Positions 34,668-42,624 of a stretch of 64,000 nucleotides of DNA are shown here, in pieces. Both the position numbers and the translations under genes were made by a program. Source of the stretch: Candidatus Scalindua sp. SCAELEC01 (lineage in GTDB: Bacteria > Planctomycetota > Brocadiia > Brocadiales > Scalinduaceae); the NCBI GenBank assembly GCA_004282745.1, contig SHMT01000001.1, positions 62,001 to 126,000 of the forward strand, read 5' to 3'. The notes below the pieces were generated by a model that worked only from the letters and a program-made list of their open reading frames with translations, was not told the DNA's origin and made no database searches. Each line of letters opens with the position of its first letter. Positions within the stretch are counted from its first letter, which is position 1.

Positions 34668-36305
34668 TTATTCATACTCTTTCAATAACGATTCCAGGGC
34701 CGCCTCTTTGCTTTCCTCATCATTTTCTACTATCTTTTCTACGTTATCGAGAAATGTGTAACTATCATCGATTTTGTCTCTGAGTATCAACTTTATGATA
34801 AGAGTGAAACTTATCTTCTTTATATACTCATCGGCATTGGGCAGATGAAGTGCTTCGATTCTGTTTTTTAACTCCCGGTTTTGGTAGATCAGGTCAAGGG
34901 AGGGGGTGAGTGTACCCGTAAAATCATCGAACAGGACACGATCTTTCTCTATACCAAGGTTATTTGCTGCAGCATCGATAACGGTTACCGTCATAGGGGC
35001 GGGACCACACAAATAGAAGGTGGTGTCAGGGGCAGGTATGACGTATTCCGTGAGCCAAGGTCCGATAAAGCCTGTTTTACCCAACCATCTCTCTCCGCTC
35101 TCATCAATCATCTTATCGTTGTAGATATTTCTCTTTAGCTCATCTGAAGCCCGATTAAGGCACTCTTTATCTACACTGTTCATCACTGCCGGGTCGTCTC
35201 CCTTAAACGCACCTGACAATACGGGGATAAATTCAAAATTTGGATATCTCTTCTCCCGGTTTAACCACCTTGATATATACCGTAACGGTATGTCCTGAAA
35301 TCTCCTTTCACCAAGGAAGAGCAATATTTTCTCCCGACGTCCTTCATTGAACCACTGTTCCATCAGGGCCAATATTGGGGCCAAACCGGCACCCCCTGCG
35401 ACAAAAACCGCATTGTGCTTCTCTCTCTTCAGGTGGAAATTCCCATAGGGGCCCGTAAACCGGATCCTGTCTCCAACCCATAAATTCCAGATTGATTCAT
35501 CTTGAAGGTAATCTTTTATACAGCGAGGTCCGATACACGGGACACCTCCCTCTTCAATCGGTACACGGGGGTTAATGGGTGCAATTCTCGTAACCAACCT
35601 TAGTATATCTTTGTTTGTTGAAGCAATTGAATAGGCACGATATATGTCCATTCCGGGAGTATAGGGAATAAATGCTCTGTCAATCTCTTTGCAATAACAT
35701 TGTATCTGTTCCCCAAATTGCTTGTAATGCTCCTCAGCATAATCATCGGGTAGTCGTATCTGTATATATTGCCCGGGAACAAAGTCAAATTTCTGAAATG
35801 GGTAGAGGTGTATTTCATACTTATCGCTGGTGAGTTGTATCTTTTTCACAACTCGTGCTGTATATTTTTTTACGTGTAAGGTTGACCTGGGGAGATAGAC
35901 ATCTATATCTTTATCTACCCGCACCTGACAGGAGAGTCTCGTATATCCGTCACCCTTGCCCTCTTCGAGAAACTCCCTCGTCTCTTTTCTTGCCCTACTG
36001 TCAAAGAGAGGGGTCTCGGTAGGTGCATAGGGGCCCATATTCGTAAGCAACTTAACCTTGCATTGTCCACATGTGGCATTTCCACCGCATCCGGATGAGA
36101 TATGAAACCCCTTGTTTTGGAGAACAGAGAGTAATTTTTCACCACCTTCAAAATCTAACTCCTTTTTGAAGGCATCATCACTATGAATAGTCAGATTCAG
36201 TCTCTTTCCCTTGCCAAATAGCTGGTATGTTATCTCGCTGAGACCGGACAGAGCGAGCATAAGTACGACAATAACGATTATGGTGAGTATGATAGGCGTT
36301 AGCAT
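34668..36305 (-). CDS. nqrF: Na+-translocating NADH:quinone reductase subunit F, extended
   Basis: 545 residues against about 407 in Vibrio. It takes electrons from NADH to FAD and a 2Fe-2S cluster. Seen: N-terminal helix (about 5-22); cluster motif 'GCGGNATCGQCKV' (Cys73, 79, 82) with a fourth Cys in 'LSCQVRV'; FAD site 'YRAYSIAS'; NADH site 'VAGGAGLAPILAL'; 'FYLCGPAPM'; and 'LFDDFTG', where most NqrF proteins end. Here another 83 mainly helical residues follow, and about 40-50 residues are inserted after 'FEFIPVLSGAFKGDD'. Last gene of the nqr operon, separated from nqrDE by a palindromic element. Confidence 0.93.
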   Translation of the reverse strand: MLTPIILTIIVIVVLMLALSGLSEITYQLFGKGKRLNLTIHSDDAFKKELDFEGGEKLLSVLQNKGFHISSGCGGNATCGQCKVKLLTNMGPYAPTETPLFDSRARKETREFLEEGKGDGYTRLSCQVRVDKDIDVYLPRSTLHVKKYTARVVKKIQLTSDKYEIHLYPFQKFDFVPGQYIQIRLPDDYAEEHYKQFGEQIQCYCKEIDRAFIPYTPGMDIYRAYSIASTNKDILRLVTRIAPINPRVPIEEGGVPCIGPRCIKDYLQDESIWNLWVGDRIRFTGPYGNFHLKREKHNAVFVAGGAGLAPILALMEQWFNEGRREKILLFLGERRFQDIPLRYISRWLNREKRYPNFEFIPVLSGAFKGDDPAVMNSVDKECLNRASDELKRNIYNDKMIDESGERWLGKTGFIGPWLTEYVIPAPDTTFYLCGPAPMTVTVIDAAANNLGIEKDRVLFDDFTGTLTPSLDLIYQNRELKNRIEALHLPNADEYIKKISFTLIIKLILRDKIDDSYTFLDNVEKIVENDEESKEAALESLLKEYE

Positions 36306-36446
36306 TGTGTCGATCCCTTGATTATATATGGTCTTTCCATTTTTAAGTCTTCTTTAGGCTGGACTTACAAGATAATCAGGATATAAAGTATGTCTATCCT
36401 GTTATTCTGTTAAACTAAACAATTGCACTGCGTGGCGGAAACTCAC

Positions 36447-36570
36447 AAGTTGAACTAAAACTGCCCAGATACAAGGCGCGTAATTATTTTGTAACCGGAA
36501 CGTACTCAAGTACGTGAGGATTACGAAATTATTACAGCAACGCGGTAGGTGGGTAGTTTTAGTTCAACTT
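36447..36570. repeat. 124 bp palindromic element inside the nqr operon
   Basis: The ends 36447-36467 and 36550-36570 are inverted repeats matching at 20 of 21 positions ('AAGTTGAACTAAAACT.CCCA'). The core, 'GGCGCGTAA...GTAACCGGAA', palindrome CGTACTCAAGTACG, then 'TGAGGATTACGAAATT', is the same as the reverse complement of 45182-45330, yet the outer arms differ. It lies 3 nt past the nqrDE stop. Confidence 0.85.
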
Positions 36571-36573
36571 TGT

Positions 36574-37992
36574 TTAAAAGATATTTATCATCCCGATACC
36601 CGTAAAGATTGCCGCCATGATTCCTAAAAGAAGTATTGCCAGGGAATCTTCATCCCATGAATTTGATGCAACAAACAGTTTTTGGCGCCGCAATACCGCA
36701 AGCCAGACACATACCATGAGCCAATGGAGGCCAAAGCCAAAGGCTGAAACAGTCGTAGCCCAAAAGGAGAGGCCTGATGGGATGGTAAAGGTAGAGCTTG
36801 CAAGGACGATACAGTTTACGGTAATGAGCTCAAGAAACTGCCCCATTTGCTGATATACGTCCATTGCAAAACGTCTGAGCAGTACTCCCAGAATCTGTAC
36901 AAACGTAGCAATGGTAACGATAAAGACCGTCAGGTAGAATATCTTTTCGAGACGCAGGGTAACGGGTGAGATTGCCGCAACGTAATCGCTTACGGTAAGT
37001 AATACCTTATTGTAAACCAGCCAGTTAAGGCTTGTCGATAAGGTGACGACGATGACGACTGCTACTCCCATTTTCCATGCGGCATCAATCTGTCTCGATT
37101 TGTTTAAAAGGGGACAGATTCCCAGGAGCTTACTCAATACGATACCATCAAAAAAGAGGGCGCTCAAAAACAGGGGGAATAGGAGTCTTAGTTGACTCTG
37201 TAAAGGTGAGAATGCCTTCAGGTTGAGGAGCAGACTCACGATAAGAACAGCTCCCACTGCCAAAGTGATGATAAATTTTCTCGATATCTTTGGTAGTTTT
37301 GGTTTTTGGGGAACAGGGGGTGTCTCCTCTACAGTCGTTTCAGCGGCTACCTGTTGGGGTTTGTCCTGTAATACAACGCCTGTCTTTACAAAGAGTGGCC
37401 TGAGCATGAGTCTCCATAATGCCAGAGCAAAAAAACCGCCTACAGGCGTTATCATTAATACCACTACGGGAAAATTCTCGGGAAGCACCCGAAAATTCAA
37501 GATTGTTCCAAATCCCAGAGGTTCTCTCATAAGGGCCAAGAAGATAAGGGCGATAGAGTATCCCATACACGCCTTAAGGATCTTTTTTTGCGCATCCCAG
37601 AATTGGTATGTTAGGCCTTCAGAAATTACGGCAAGGACGATGCAGTTTGTGGTAATAAGGTCAATATAGGCCTGAATACTAAAGGCAATCCTAGGTACTA
37701 TCGCCTGCGCTATCAGATTAAATATCGCAACAAAAACGGATATGATTATCATGAGGAGCGTTATCTTGTGATGGGTACCTGATGCCAGGATTAATTTCCT
37801 AAATGGATAGACGAGGCAAAAGCTGCCACAGGTAACAAAGATAACGCCAACGTTCATGGTAAGGGAGTTCTCCATCTTGTTGGTTACCGCAAGTGCTGAA
37901 CAGAATCCGAGTCCTGCAGCGGCTGTTATGATATAATTGTCCCGTAAAAAGAACTTTGCTACCTGTCTTATATATCTTTCAATCACATTCAT
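36574..37992 (-). CDS. Fused NqrD-NqrE subunit of Na+-NQR
   Basis: 472 residues. Residues 1-205 match NqrD/RnfE ('AAGLGFCSALAVTNK', 'ITTNCIVLA') and about 240-472 match NqrE/RnfA ('LGICPLLNKS', 'ELITVNCIVLAS', 'GFGLHW'). A linker with 'ETPPVPQKPKLPK' joins them and adds a helix. The four cysteines that hold the intramembrane Fe-S cluster between NqrD and NqrE in the Vibrio structure (one early and one mid-protein Cys in each half) all have counterparts. The two subunits are normally separate genes. Overlaps nqrC by 4 bp (ATGA). Confidence 0.9.
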   Translation of the reverse strand: MNVIERYIRQVAKFFLRDNYIITAAAGLGFCSALAVTNKMENSLTMNVGVIFVTCGSFCLVYPFRKLILASGTHHKITLLMIIISVFVAIFNLIAQAIVPRIAFSIQAYIDLITTNCIVLAVISEGLTYQFWDAQKKILKACMGYSIALIFLALMREPLGFGTILNFRVLPENFPVVVLMITPVGGFFALALWRLMLRPLFVKTGVVLQDKPQQVAAETTVEETPPVPQKPKLPKISRKFIITLAVGAVLIVSLLLNLKAFSPLQSQLRLLFPLFLSALFFDGIVLSKLLGICPLLNKSRQIDAAWKMGVAVVIVVTLSTSLNWLVYNKVLLTVSDYVAAISPVTLRLEKIFYLTVFIVTIATFVQILGVLLRRFAMDVYQQMGQFLELITVNCIVLASSTFTIPSGLSFWATTVSAFGFGLHWLMVCVWLAVLRRQKLFVASNSWDEDSLAILLLGIMAAIFTGIGMINIF

Positions 37993-38699
37993 TCTCTCAT
38001 TGCCTCTATTTCTTGCCAGAAGGTTTCCATTGCTTCATTAATCATCTCTTCCAAACCTTTACTTGTGTAGGAAGCACCCGTAATGGCATGTACTTCGTTG
38101 TTACCGACTGATTCTCGACCCCGCACAAAGGAGAGTTTCGGTTTTACGCTTTTCCCGACAAATTGTCTCTTAAATTCGTCATCAGTCATTCTGCCTCCAA
38201 GGCCTGGTGTCTCGGCGTGGTCCAGCACTTCTATCCCTTTTATTGTCTCCTTATCCGGCGCTACACAGAGAAAGAGTGAGATGTCGGCAGCCTTATTAAA
38301 TCCATAGCCAAATTTTGTTACTACAAAACCTGTTCCCTCCAAGTTTCCCTCTTTGTAATACCTGAAAAGTTTCTTCTCTTTTTTGTCTTTATGAAGACCT
38401 CTCATTGGTTGATCTGAGATGTCTGTTTGGGGTAGGTCCTCAACCGTAATGTTCTTTTCGAAAACCCTTTTGATATCTTCTTTATCAGGAGTGCTAAAGG
38501 TAAAGCCAATGAGTTGCTTCTCTTGAACTTTATAGGGAATTTCAAAGATATCAAGGACAGATTTTTTTAACTTTATCTCATGATAGTTCGCTATTCTCGG
38601 TGAAGTAGCAAAATAGACGATGAGCAACAGGGCACAGGGTATTGCCGTAATAAGGGAGATGGTGAAAACCCTTGTTACGATAGTTTTTAATTCATTCAT
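37989..38699 (-). CDS. nqrC: Na+-NQR subunit C, covalent FMN protein
   Basis: 236 residues. One N-terminal helix (about 10-30) and an FMN-binding domain with the attachment motif 'TGASYTS' (S/T-G-A-S/T-x-T), which carries phosphoester-linked FMN when modified by ApbE. 'EVLDHAETPGLGGRM' is another NqrC/RnfG mark. Starts about 48 bp after nqrB. Confidence 0.93.
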   Translation of the reverse strand: MNELKTIVTRVFTISLITAIPCALLLIVYFATSPRIANYHEIKLKKSVLDIFEIPYKVQEKQLIGFTFSTPDKEDIKRVFEKNITVEDLPQTDISDQPMRGLHKDKKEKKLFRYYKEGNLEGTGFVVTKFGYGFNKAADISLFLCVAPDKETIKGIEVLDHAETPGLGGRMTDDEFKRQFVGKSVKPKLSFVRGRESVGNNEVHAITGASYTSKGLEEMINEAMETFWQEIEAMRE

Positions 38700-38747
38700 A
38701 TTCTTACATGTTTTCGTTGTTCAAAGAGTAAGTTTCGGTCTCAATAA

Positions 38748-39848
38748 TTATCGATACTTTATCCTCAATACGATAGATTGGATCGGGATCCCTATAAGAT
38801 TCATAATCAAGATGGCATACATAACACCTTCAGTCATAGGGGTAAAATTTCTGATTACTACGGTAAAAAAACCACAACCGACACTAAATATCCACTTACT
38901 CGTCTGATTGTACGTTGTCGTAATGGGATCTGTAGCCATAAAGAATGCAGCAAAGATAAGACCTCCGCTCATGAGCTGTAGTATTGGGGGCACCACCGTT
39001 TCTCCCATGAGCAGTGAGAACAGGAGAGCAAAGAAAAATACACTCCCTAAAAAAGCAACGGGAATTCTCCAGTTTGCAATCCGTTTTCTACACAACCATA
39101 TTCCGCTTATGAGAATGGCTATCCGACACGTTTCTCCCAGGGAACCGGTACCTGTTCCGAGTAAGAGAGAGAGGTACGATGTTATCTCTCCTTTTTCCCT
39201 ATAGAGCATCAGGGGGGTTGCGTGGGTAACAGCATCTACTCCATATTGTAAAGATTCCAGGGTTGGAAGAGTTGTAAGGGGTTCTTGCCAGCCAAGGACA
39301 ATTACAGAGGGAAAACAGATTGTCAAGATCAAGCGACCCAAAAGGGCCGGGTTCACAAGATTATTTCCTACACCGCCGAGGATATTTCGAAAAAGTATGC
39401 TGATGCCTGCTCCCACGCCGATAAGCCAGAGAGGCGCCTGGGGCGGTAGGAATGCGGGGATAAAGAGACACGTTACAAATCCTCCCTCAGTGATCCTCGG
39501 CTCTCTAGCAAGGATGACCCACAATACATCTACAATAAAAACACCGACAACGAGAGAGACAATGATCTTGGGAACCACACAGAAAAATCCATAGAAGTAA
39601 ATGGCTGGGAGGACCCAACCGAAAACCAGCGCCACAATGACACCACCCATATACTGCTTAACATCCATTTGATTTCGAATGAAAGGCGGAGACTTAGCAG
39701 TCTCTTTCGAACTTCTCAAAAGTTCATCAAAGGCTTCGAAGAGTGCCCCGAAAAGAAAATTTACCTTGGGTCGTCTCTCTATAAATGATCCAACCCTGTT
39801 GAGATTTTTGTCTACAATAGGTTCAATATTTTTAATTGTTTTTTTCAT
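38748..39848 (-). CDS. nqrB: Na+-NQR subunit B
   Basis: 366 residues, ten or so membrane segments, the core ion-pumping subunit that also binds FMN and riboflavin. FMN attachment is expected at the Thr in 'VTHATPLMLYR'. Other family blocks: 'FRNILGGVGNNLVNPALLGR' and 'FFMATDPITTTYNQ'. Slightly shorter than Vibrio NqrB (about 415). Confidence 0.92.
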   Translation of the reverse strand: MKKTIKNIEPIVDKNLNRVGSFIERRPKVNFLFGALFEAFDELLRSSKETAKSPPFIRNQMDVKQYMGGVIVALVFGWVLPAIYFYGFFCVVPKIIVSLVVGVFIVDVLWVILAREPRITEGGFVTCLFIPAFLPPQAPLWLIGVGAGISILFRNILGGVGNNLVNPALLGRLILTICFPSVIVLGWQEPLTTLPTLESLQYGVDAVTHATPLMLYREKGEITSYLSLLLGTGTGSLGETCRIAILISGIWLCRKRIANWRIPVAFLGSVFFFALLFSLLMGETVVPPILQLMSGGLIFAAFFMATDPITTTYNQTSKWIFSVGCGFFTVVIRNFTPMTEGVMYAILIMNLIGIPIQSIVLRIKYR

Positions 39849-40013
39849 TATCGATATATTGCTACTTGGTAATTAGGAGCTTTTTAAGAGACTCAAAAAA
39901 AGGTAAACATTGCTTACGTTTAAAGTGCGTTAAAGTGGTAATCAAAAGCGCTATTTTAACTTTTGGCAATGTAGGTCACGTTAGGCACTTCAAACTTGGT
40001 TGCGGCTATGCCG

Positions 40014-41042
40014 TTATGACTTACACTCCTTTATAACCTGAAGGAGTTCCAGCTTTGAAGGGCAGATAAAGCTGCAGAGTCCGCACTCTATACATTTTTC
40101 TAGACGATAAAGGCGTGCCCTCTCTCTCTCTCCTCGGGTATGACAATGCCAGAACAGGGCGGGTTCTAGATCGACAGGACAGATATCGTCACAATGATTA
40201 CAGTATAGGCAGCGTCTCACTTCACCCATGAGGTTTGTCGTAAAAAGCAACTTGTCTAATTGCATATAAGGAAATGGTGTCTTGTAATCTTTTTCCTCAA
40301 GGACAACAATACTTTTTGTAGACCAGTTTAGGCCCTGACTAAAATCTTTCACTTCATATCCATTGAGAGGTCCGTCAAGAAAAGCACGGTAGTCGATATC
40401 TTCTTTAACATTTCCCTCCACTATTAATCGAAGAGGAGTCCCCGGTGTCACCTTAAGAATTTTGTTTTCCACTAACCCCGTTCCGGATATAGGTATGAGG
40501 CGGGTACTGTGTTTGTTCCCTTCAATATGGTATTTAAATATACCGGAAACAGCCTGAGCATCTAAAATAAGAACACCTACTTCAACGCTATCTTGACCAA
40601 AGGGAAGGTCTAACCCCAGGATATCATTCAATAATAAGACAGGGTCGTCATGGGGATATATAGGGTCTCGGAGGTATGAGTGTATCCAATCACCATTCCC
40701 TTTTAATGCCTCTACCTCTCTCATCAGCTCTCTTTCGTTGGTACTTATGACTACATGGCAATGCGGTCCATCGAAGAGTTGCGTTCGTATGCTGTTTAGT
40801 TGGAAAAAGAGTTCCTGTGCACTATTCTCTATGGCTATTGAGTTTGGAAGCGTCCATGGCTCAGTAGGGCAAAGGTTAATGACGATATGCTCAACCTTTG
40901 TATTTGGTAATGGTATCTTAAATGTCTCAGCTGTGTCATCATATATGACCGGTTCTACCTTTTTTGAGAATGTAATAGGATATGCCTCAATAAGATTGAA
41001 ACCTTTTTTATACACCTTTTTGTCACTCTTACTTTTCTTCAT
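40014..41042 (-). CDS. NqrA/RnfC-like subunit with two ferredoxin motifs
   Basis: 342 residues from the ATG at 41042; a TTG at 41048 adds two. It takes the place of NqrA at the head of the nqr operon. The central part has the NqrA/RnfC layout, but the C-terminus carries 'CLYCNHCDDICPV' and 'CIECGLCSFICPS', the two 4Fe-4S motifs of RnfC, which true NqrA has lost. The N-terminus is 60-90 residues shorter than in NqrA or RnfC and seems to lack the barrel domain. It could let ferredoxin-like centres feed into an otherwise NQR-type pump. The 165 bp gap to nqrB shows nothing else. Confidence 0.85.
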   Translation of the reverse strand: MKKSKSDKKVYKKGFNLIEAYPITFSKKVEPVIYDDTAETFKIPLPNTKVEHIVINLCPTEPWTLPNSIAIENSAQELFFQLNSIRTQLFDGPHCHVVISTNERELMREVEALKGNGDWIHSYLRDPIYPHDDPVLLLNDILGLDLPFGQDSVEVGVLILDAQAVSGIFKYHIEGNKHSTRLIPISGTGLVENKILKVTPGTPLRLIVEGNVKEDIDYRAFLDGPLNGYEVKDFSQGLNWSTKSIVVLEEKDYKTPFPYMQLDKLLFTTNLMGEVRRCLYCNHCDDICPVDLEPALFWHCHTRGERERARLYRLEKCIECGLCSFICPSKLELLQVIKECKS

Positions 41043-41144
41043 AAACAAGGTATTCTTCTGCTTTTTGGAACGCGATGAAATCTTCTTTTACGTTGTTAGA
41101 ATATTTTTTAACATATATTCTGGTTTTTTCAAAATAAAAAACAG

Positions 41145-41363
41145 GTGTTAGCCAGAATAGGAGTTCTTTTTATTGTAAATATAATCCTGATTCTCTCTGC
41201 AGTCTGGTTCCTTGGAAGGGTATTTGCTCGATTCTTGGTCAAAAAATGTAGGGGCTGTTTCCCAAAAACGGCCTGTATAGATGAAGAACACGAAAACCTC
41301 TACGAAGGGATTGTTCCTCATTACTATTTTTTAAGCATATTTATGCCTTTACAATGTCGGTAG
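41145..41363 (+). CDS. Small cysteine-containing membrane protein, possibly NqrM-like
   Basis: 72 residues from a GTG start with ACAGG directly before it (weak). One membrane helix (about 6-30) is followed by a short basic stretch and three close cysteines in 'KKCRGCFPKTACIDEE'. This is the layout of NqrM (one helix then clustered Cys), the maturation factor that supplies iron to the NqrD/E cluster, and the gene is divergent from the nqr operon. No motif proves it. May be a chance reading frame. Confidence 0.4.
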   Translation: MLARIGVLFIVNIILILSAVWFLGRVFARFLVKKCRGCFPKTACIDEEHENLYEGIVPHYYFLSIFMPLQCR

Positions 41364-41473
41364 GAAATAGTAAATTGAGACATACCCAAATACTGAAAAA
41401 AACCGAAAATCAAATTGGTTTTGGTATATATGACGGTAGAAGTTGTAAATCATAATCCGAGGAGTTGAAACCA

Positions 41474-41722
41474 ATGGCCGATTATTTTGTTTGTCCAAAT
41501 TGTGGGACGGAAGTACCTGGAAAAGCCAAGGCCTGCCTTGAATGCGGTTCCGATGAAAATACTGGCTGGTCTGAGGAGACAATTTATGATGGCCTTGGTC
41601 TTCATGGGGATGATGAGAGAGCAAATGCACGGCCGTCTGTCTCTCTCTTTCAAAATAGGTATTTTTTATACCTCGTCGTGATCCTTACCCTTTTGATGTT
41701 TTTATTGATTTCTGTTCTTTAG
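41474..41722 (+). CDS. Zinc-ribbon protein with C-terminal membrane helix
   Basis: 82 residues from the ATG at 41474 (AGGAG nine bases upstream; a TTG at 41465 is an alternative). 'YFVCPNCGTEVPGKAKACLECG' carries two CxxC pairs of a zinc ribbon, then 'TIYDGLGLHGDD', and a hydrophobic tail (about 62-80) that should insert in the membrane. Small proteins of this make-up are widespread and of unknown function. 10 bp before the next gene. Confidence 0.75.
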   Translation: MADYFVCPNCGTEVPGKAKACLECGSDENTGWSEETIYDGLGLHGDDERANARPSVSLFQNRYFLYLVVILTLLMFLLISVL

Positions 41723-41732
41723 TACTACGATT

Positions 41733-42338
41733 ATGAGTTTGTCAACCGGTGAAGAACAGGCTTGGAAGATCCTTGCAGACCTAAATCCTGAAGATGTATC
41801 CAAAAGAGCAGAGGTGGCTTTTGATAAGGGACCATGCCATTATGTGCTGAGATCATTTGGCTTGGATATTCTTGTTTTCCCTACTGAGAAGAAGATACGG
41901 AACAACTCTCCCACCGGTGAGATTTTGCTCAATAAACTGAGTTATTTTTCAAAGATTTCAATCCTCTGCTATTTGAATAGCGCAAAGGATATTCTTCCCA
42001 CAGGAAAGTTAGAAAAACCTGAAGACTTGAGTGCTGGGCAGATCTATCTAAAAGGGTCTCATATTCTTCCGCTTGATGAGATTGCGAAAAAATATGGGGA
42101 TGACATTAAGGGCTTCTTGAAACGAGGTAAGGAACTTGGTGGAGAACCCTTAGGATATGGAGATGCATCACTGAGGCTCTTTCCTTTTTCAAGAATTCCC
42201 GTTACCCTACTACTCTGGAAGAGTGACGACGAGTACCCCCCCAGGGCCGACCTCCTCTTCGACTCCACCTGCAAGCTCCACCTACCAGAGGATATTGTCT
42301 GGTCAACAGCCATGATGAGTGTTCTTATGATGCTGTAA
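41733..42338 (+). CDS. DUF3786 family protein
   Basis: 201 residues, soluble. The C-terminal block 'RIPVTLLLWKSDDEYPPRADLLFDS' followed by 'LPEDIVWSTAMM' is the mark of DUF3786. In other bacteria the family is found in anaerobes, often near corrinoid or Fe-S proteins; no function is established. Probably co-transcribed with the zinc-ribbon gene. Confidence 0.8.
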   Translation: MSLSTGEEQAWKILADLNPEDVSKRAEVAFDKGPCHYVLRSFGLDILVFPTEKKIRNNSPTGEILLNKLSYFSKISILCYLNSAKDILPTGKLEKPEDLSAGQIYLKGSHILPLDEIAKKYGDDIKGFLKRGKELGGEPLGYGDASLRLFPFSRIPVTLLLWKSDDEYPPRADLLFDSTCKLHLPEDIVWSTAMMSVLMML

Positions 42339-42373
42339 ATGAGAGACTGAAGGGCGCTCCAATTATCACATGT

Positions 42374-42592
42374 TTATCCCGCGCAACCACAACCACCGGA
42401 ACTACATCCTGGTGAGGACGGAGGTACTCCTCCACTTGAAGACGCTTCTGATGAGCCACCGCTTGCAAACACGGAGAAGAGTTTCTCCATAGATTTCCCC
42501 CCGCATTCGGGACATACGGCACTTTCGTTACTCTTTTGTAATATCTCGAAACTTTTATCACACTTTTTACATCTATACTCGTATAAGGGCAT
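42374..42592 (-). CDS. FmdB family zinc-ribbon protein with Cys/Gly tail
   Basis: 72 residues. 'MPLYEYRCKKCDKSFEILQK' and 'CPECGGKSMEKLFS' are the FmdB zinc ribbon. The C-terminus is Ser/Gly-rich and ends in 'GCSSGGCGCAG', adding three cysteines. FmdB proteins are thought to be regulators or chaperones, but evidence is thin. Follows the NifS-like gene by 32 bp in the same direction. Confidence 0.88.
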   Translation of the reverse strand: MPLYEYRCKKCDKSFEILQKSNESAVCPECGGKSMEKLFSVFASGGSSEASSSGGVPPSSPGCSSGGCGCAG

Positions 42593-42624
42593 TGTTCTTC
42601 TCCACTAAACAGTAAAAATTTTAC

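Noticed and set aside
36447-36570. Integron attC site
   Set aside because: The ends GTTGAAC/GTTCAAC look like core sites at first, but each breaks the RYYYAAC/GTTRRRY pattern by a base, and neighbouring genes are an operon rather than cassettes.
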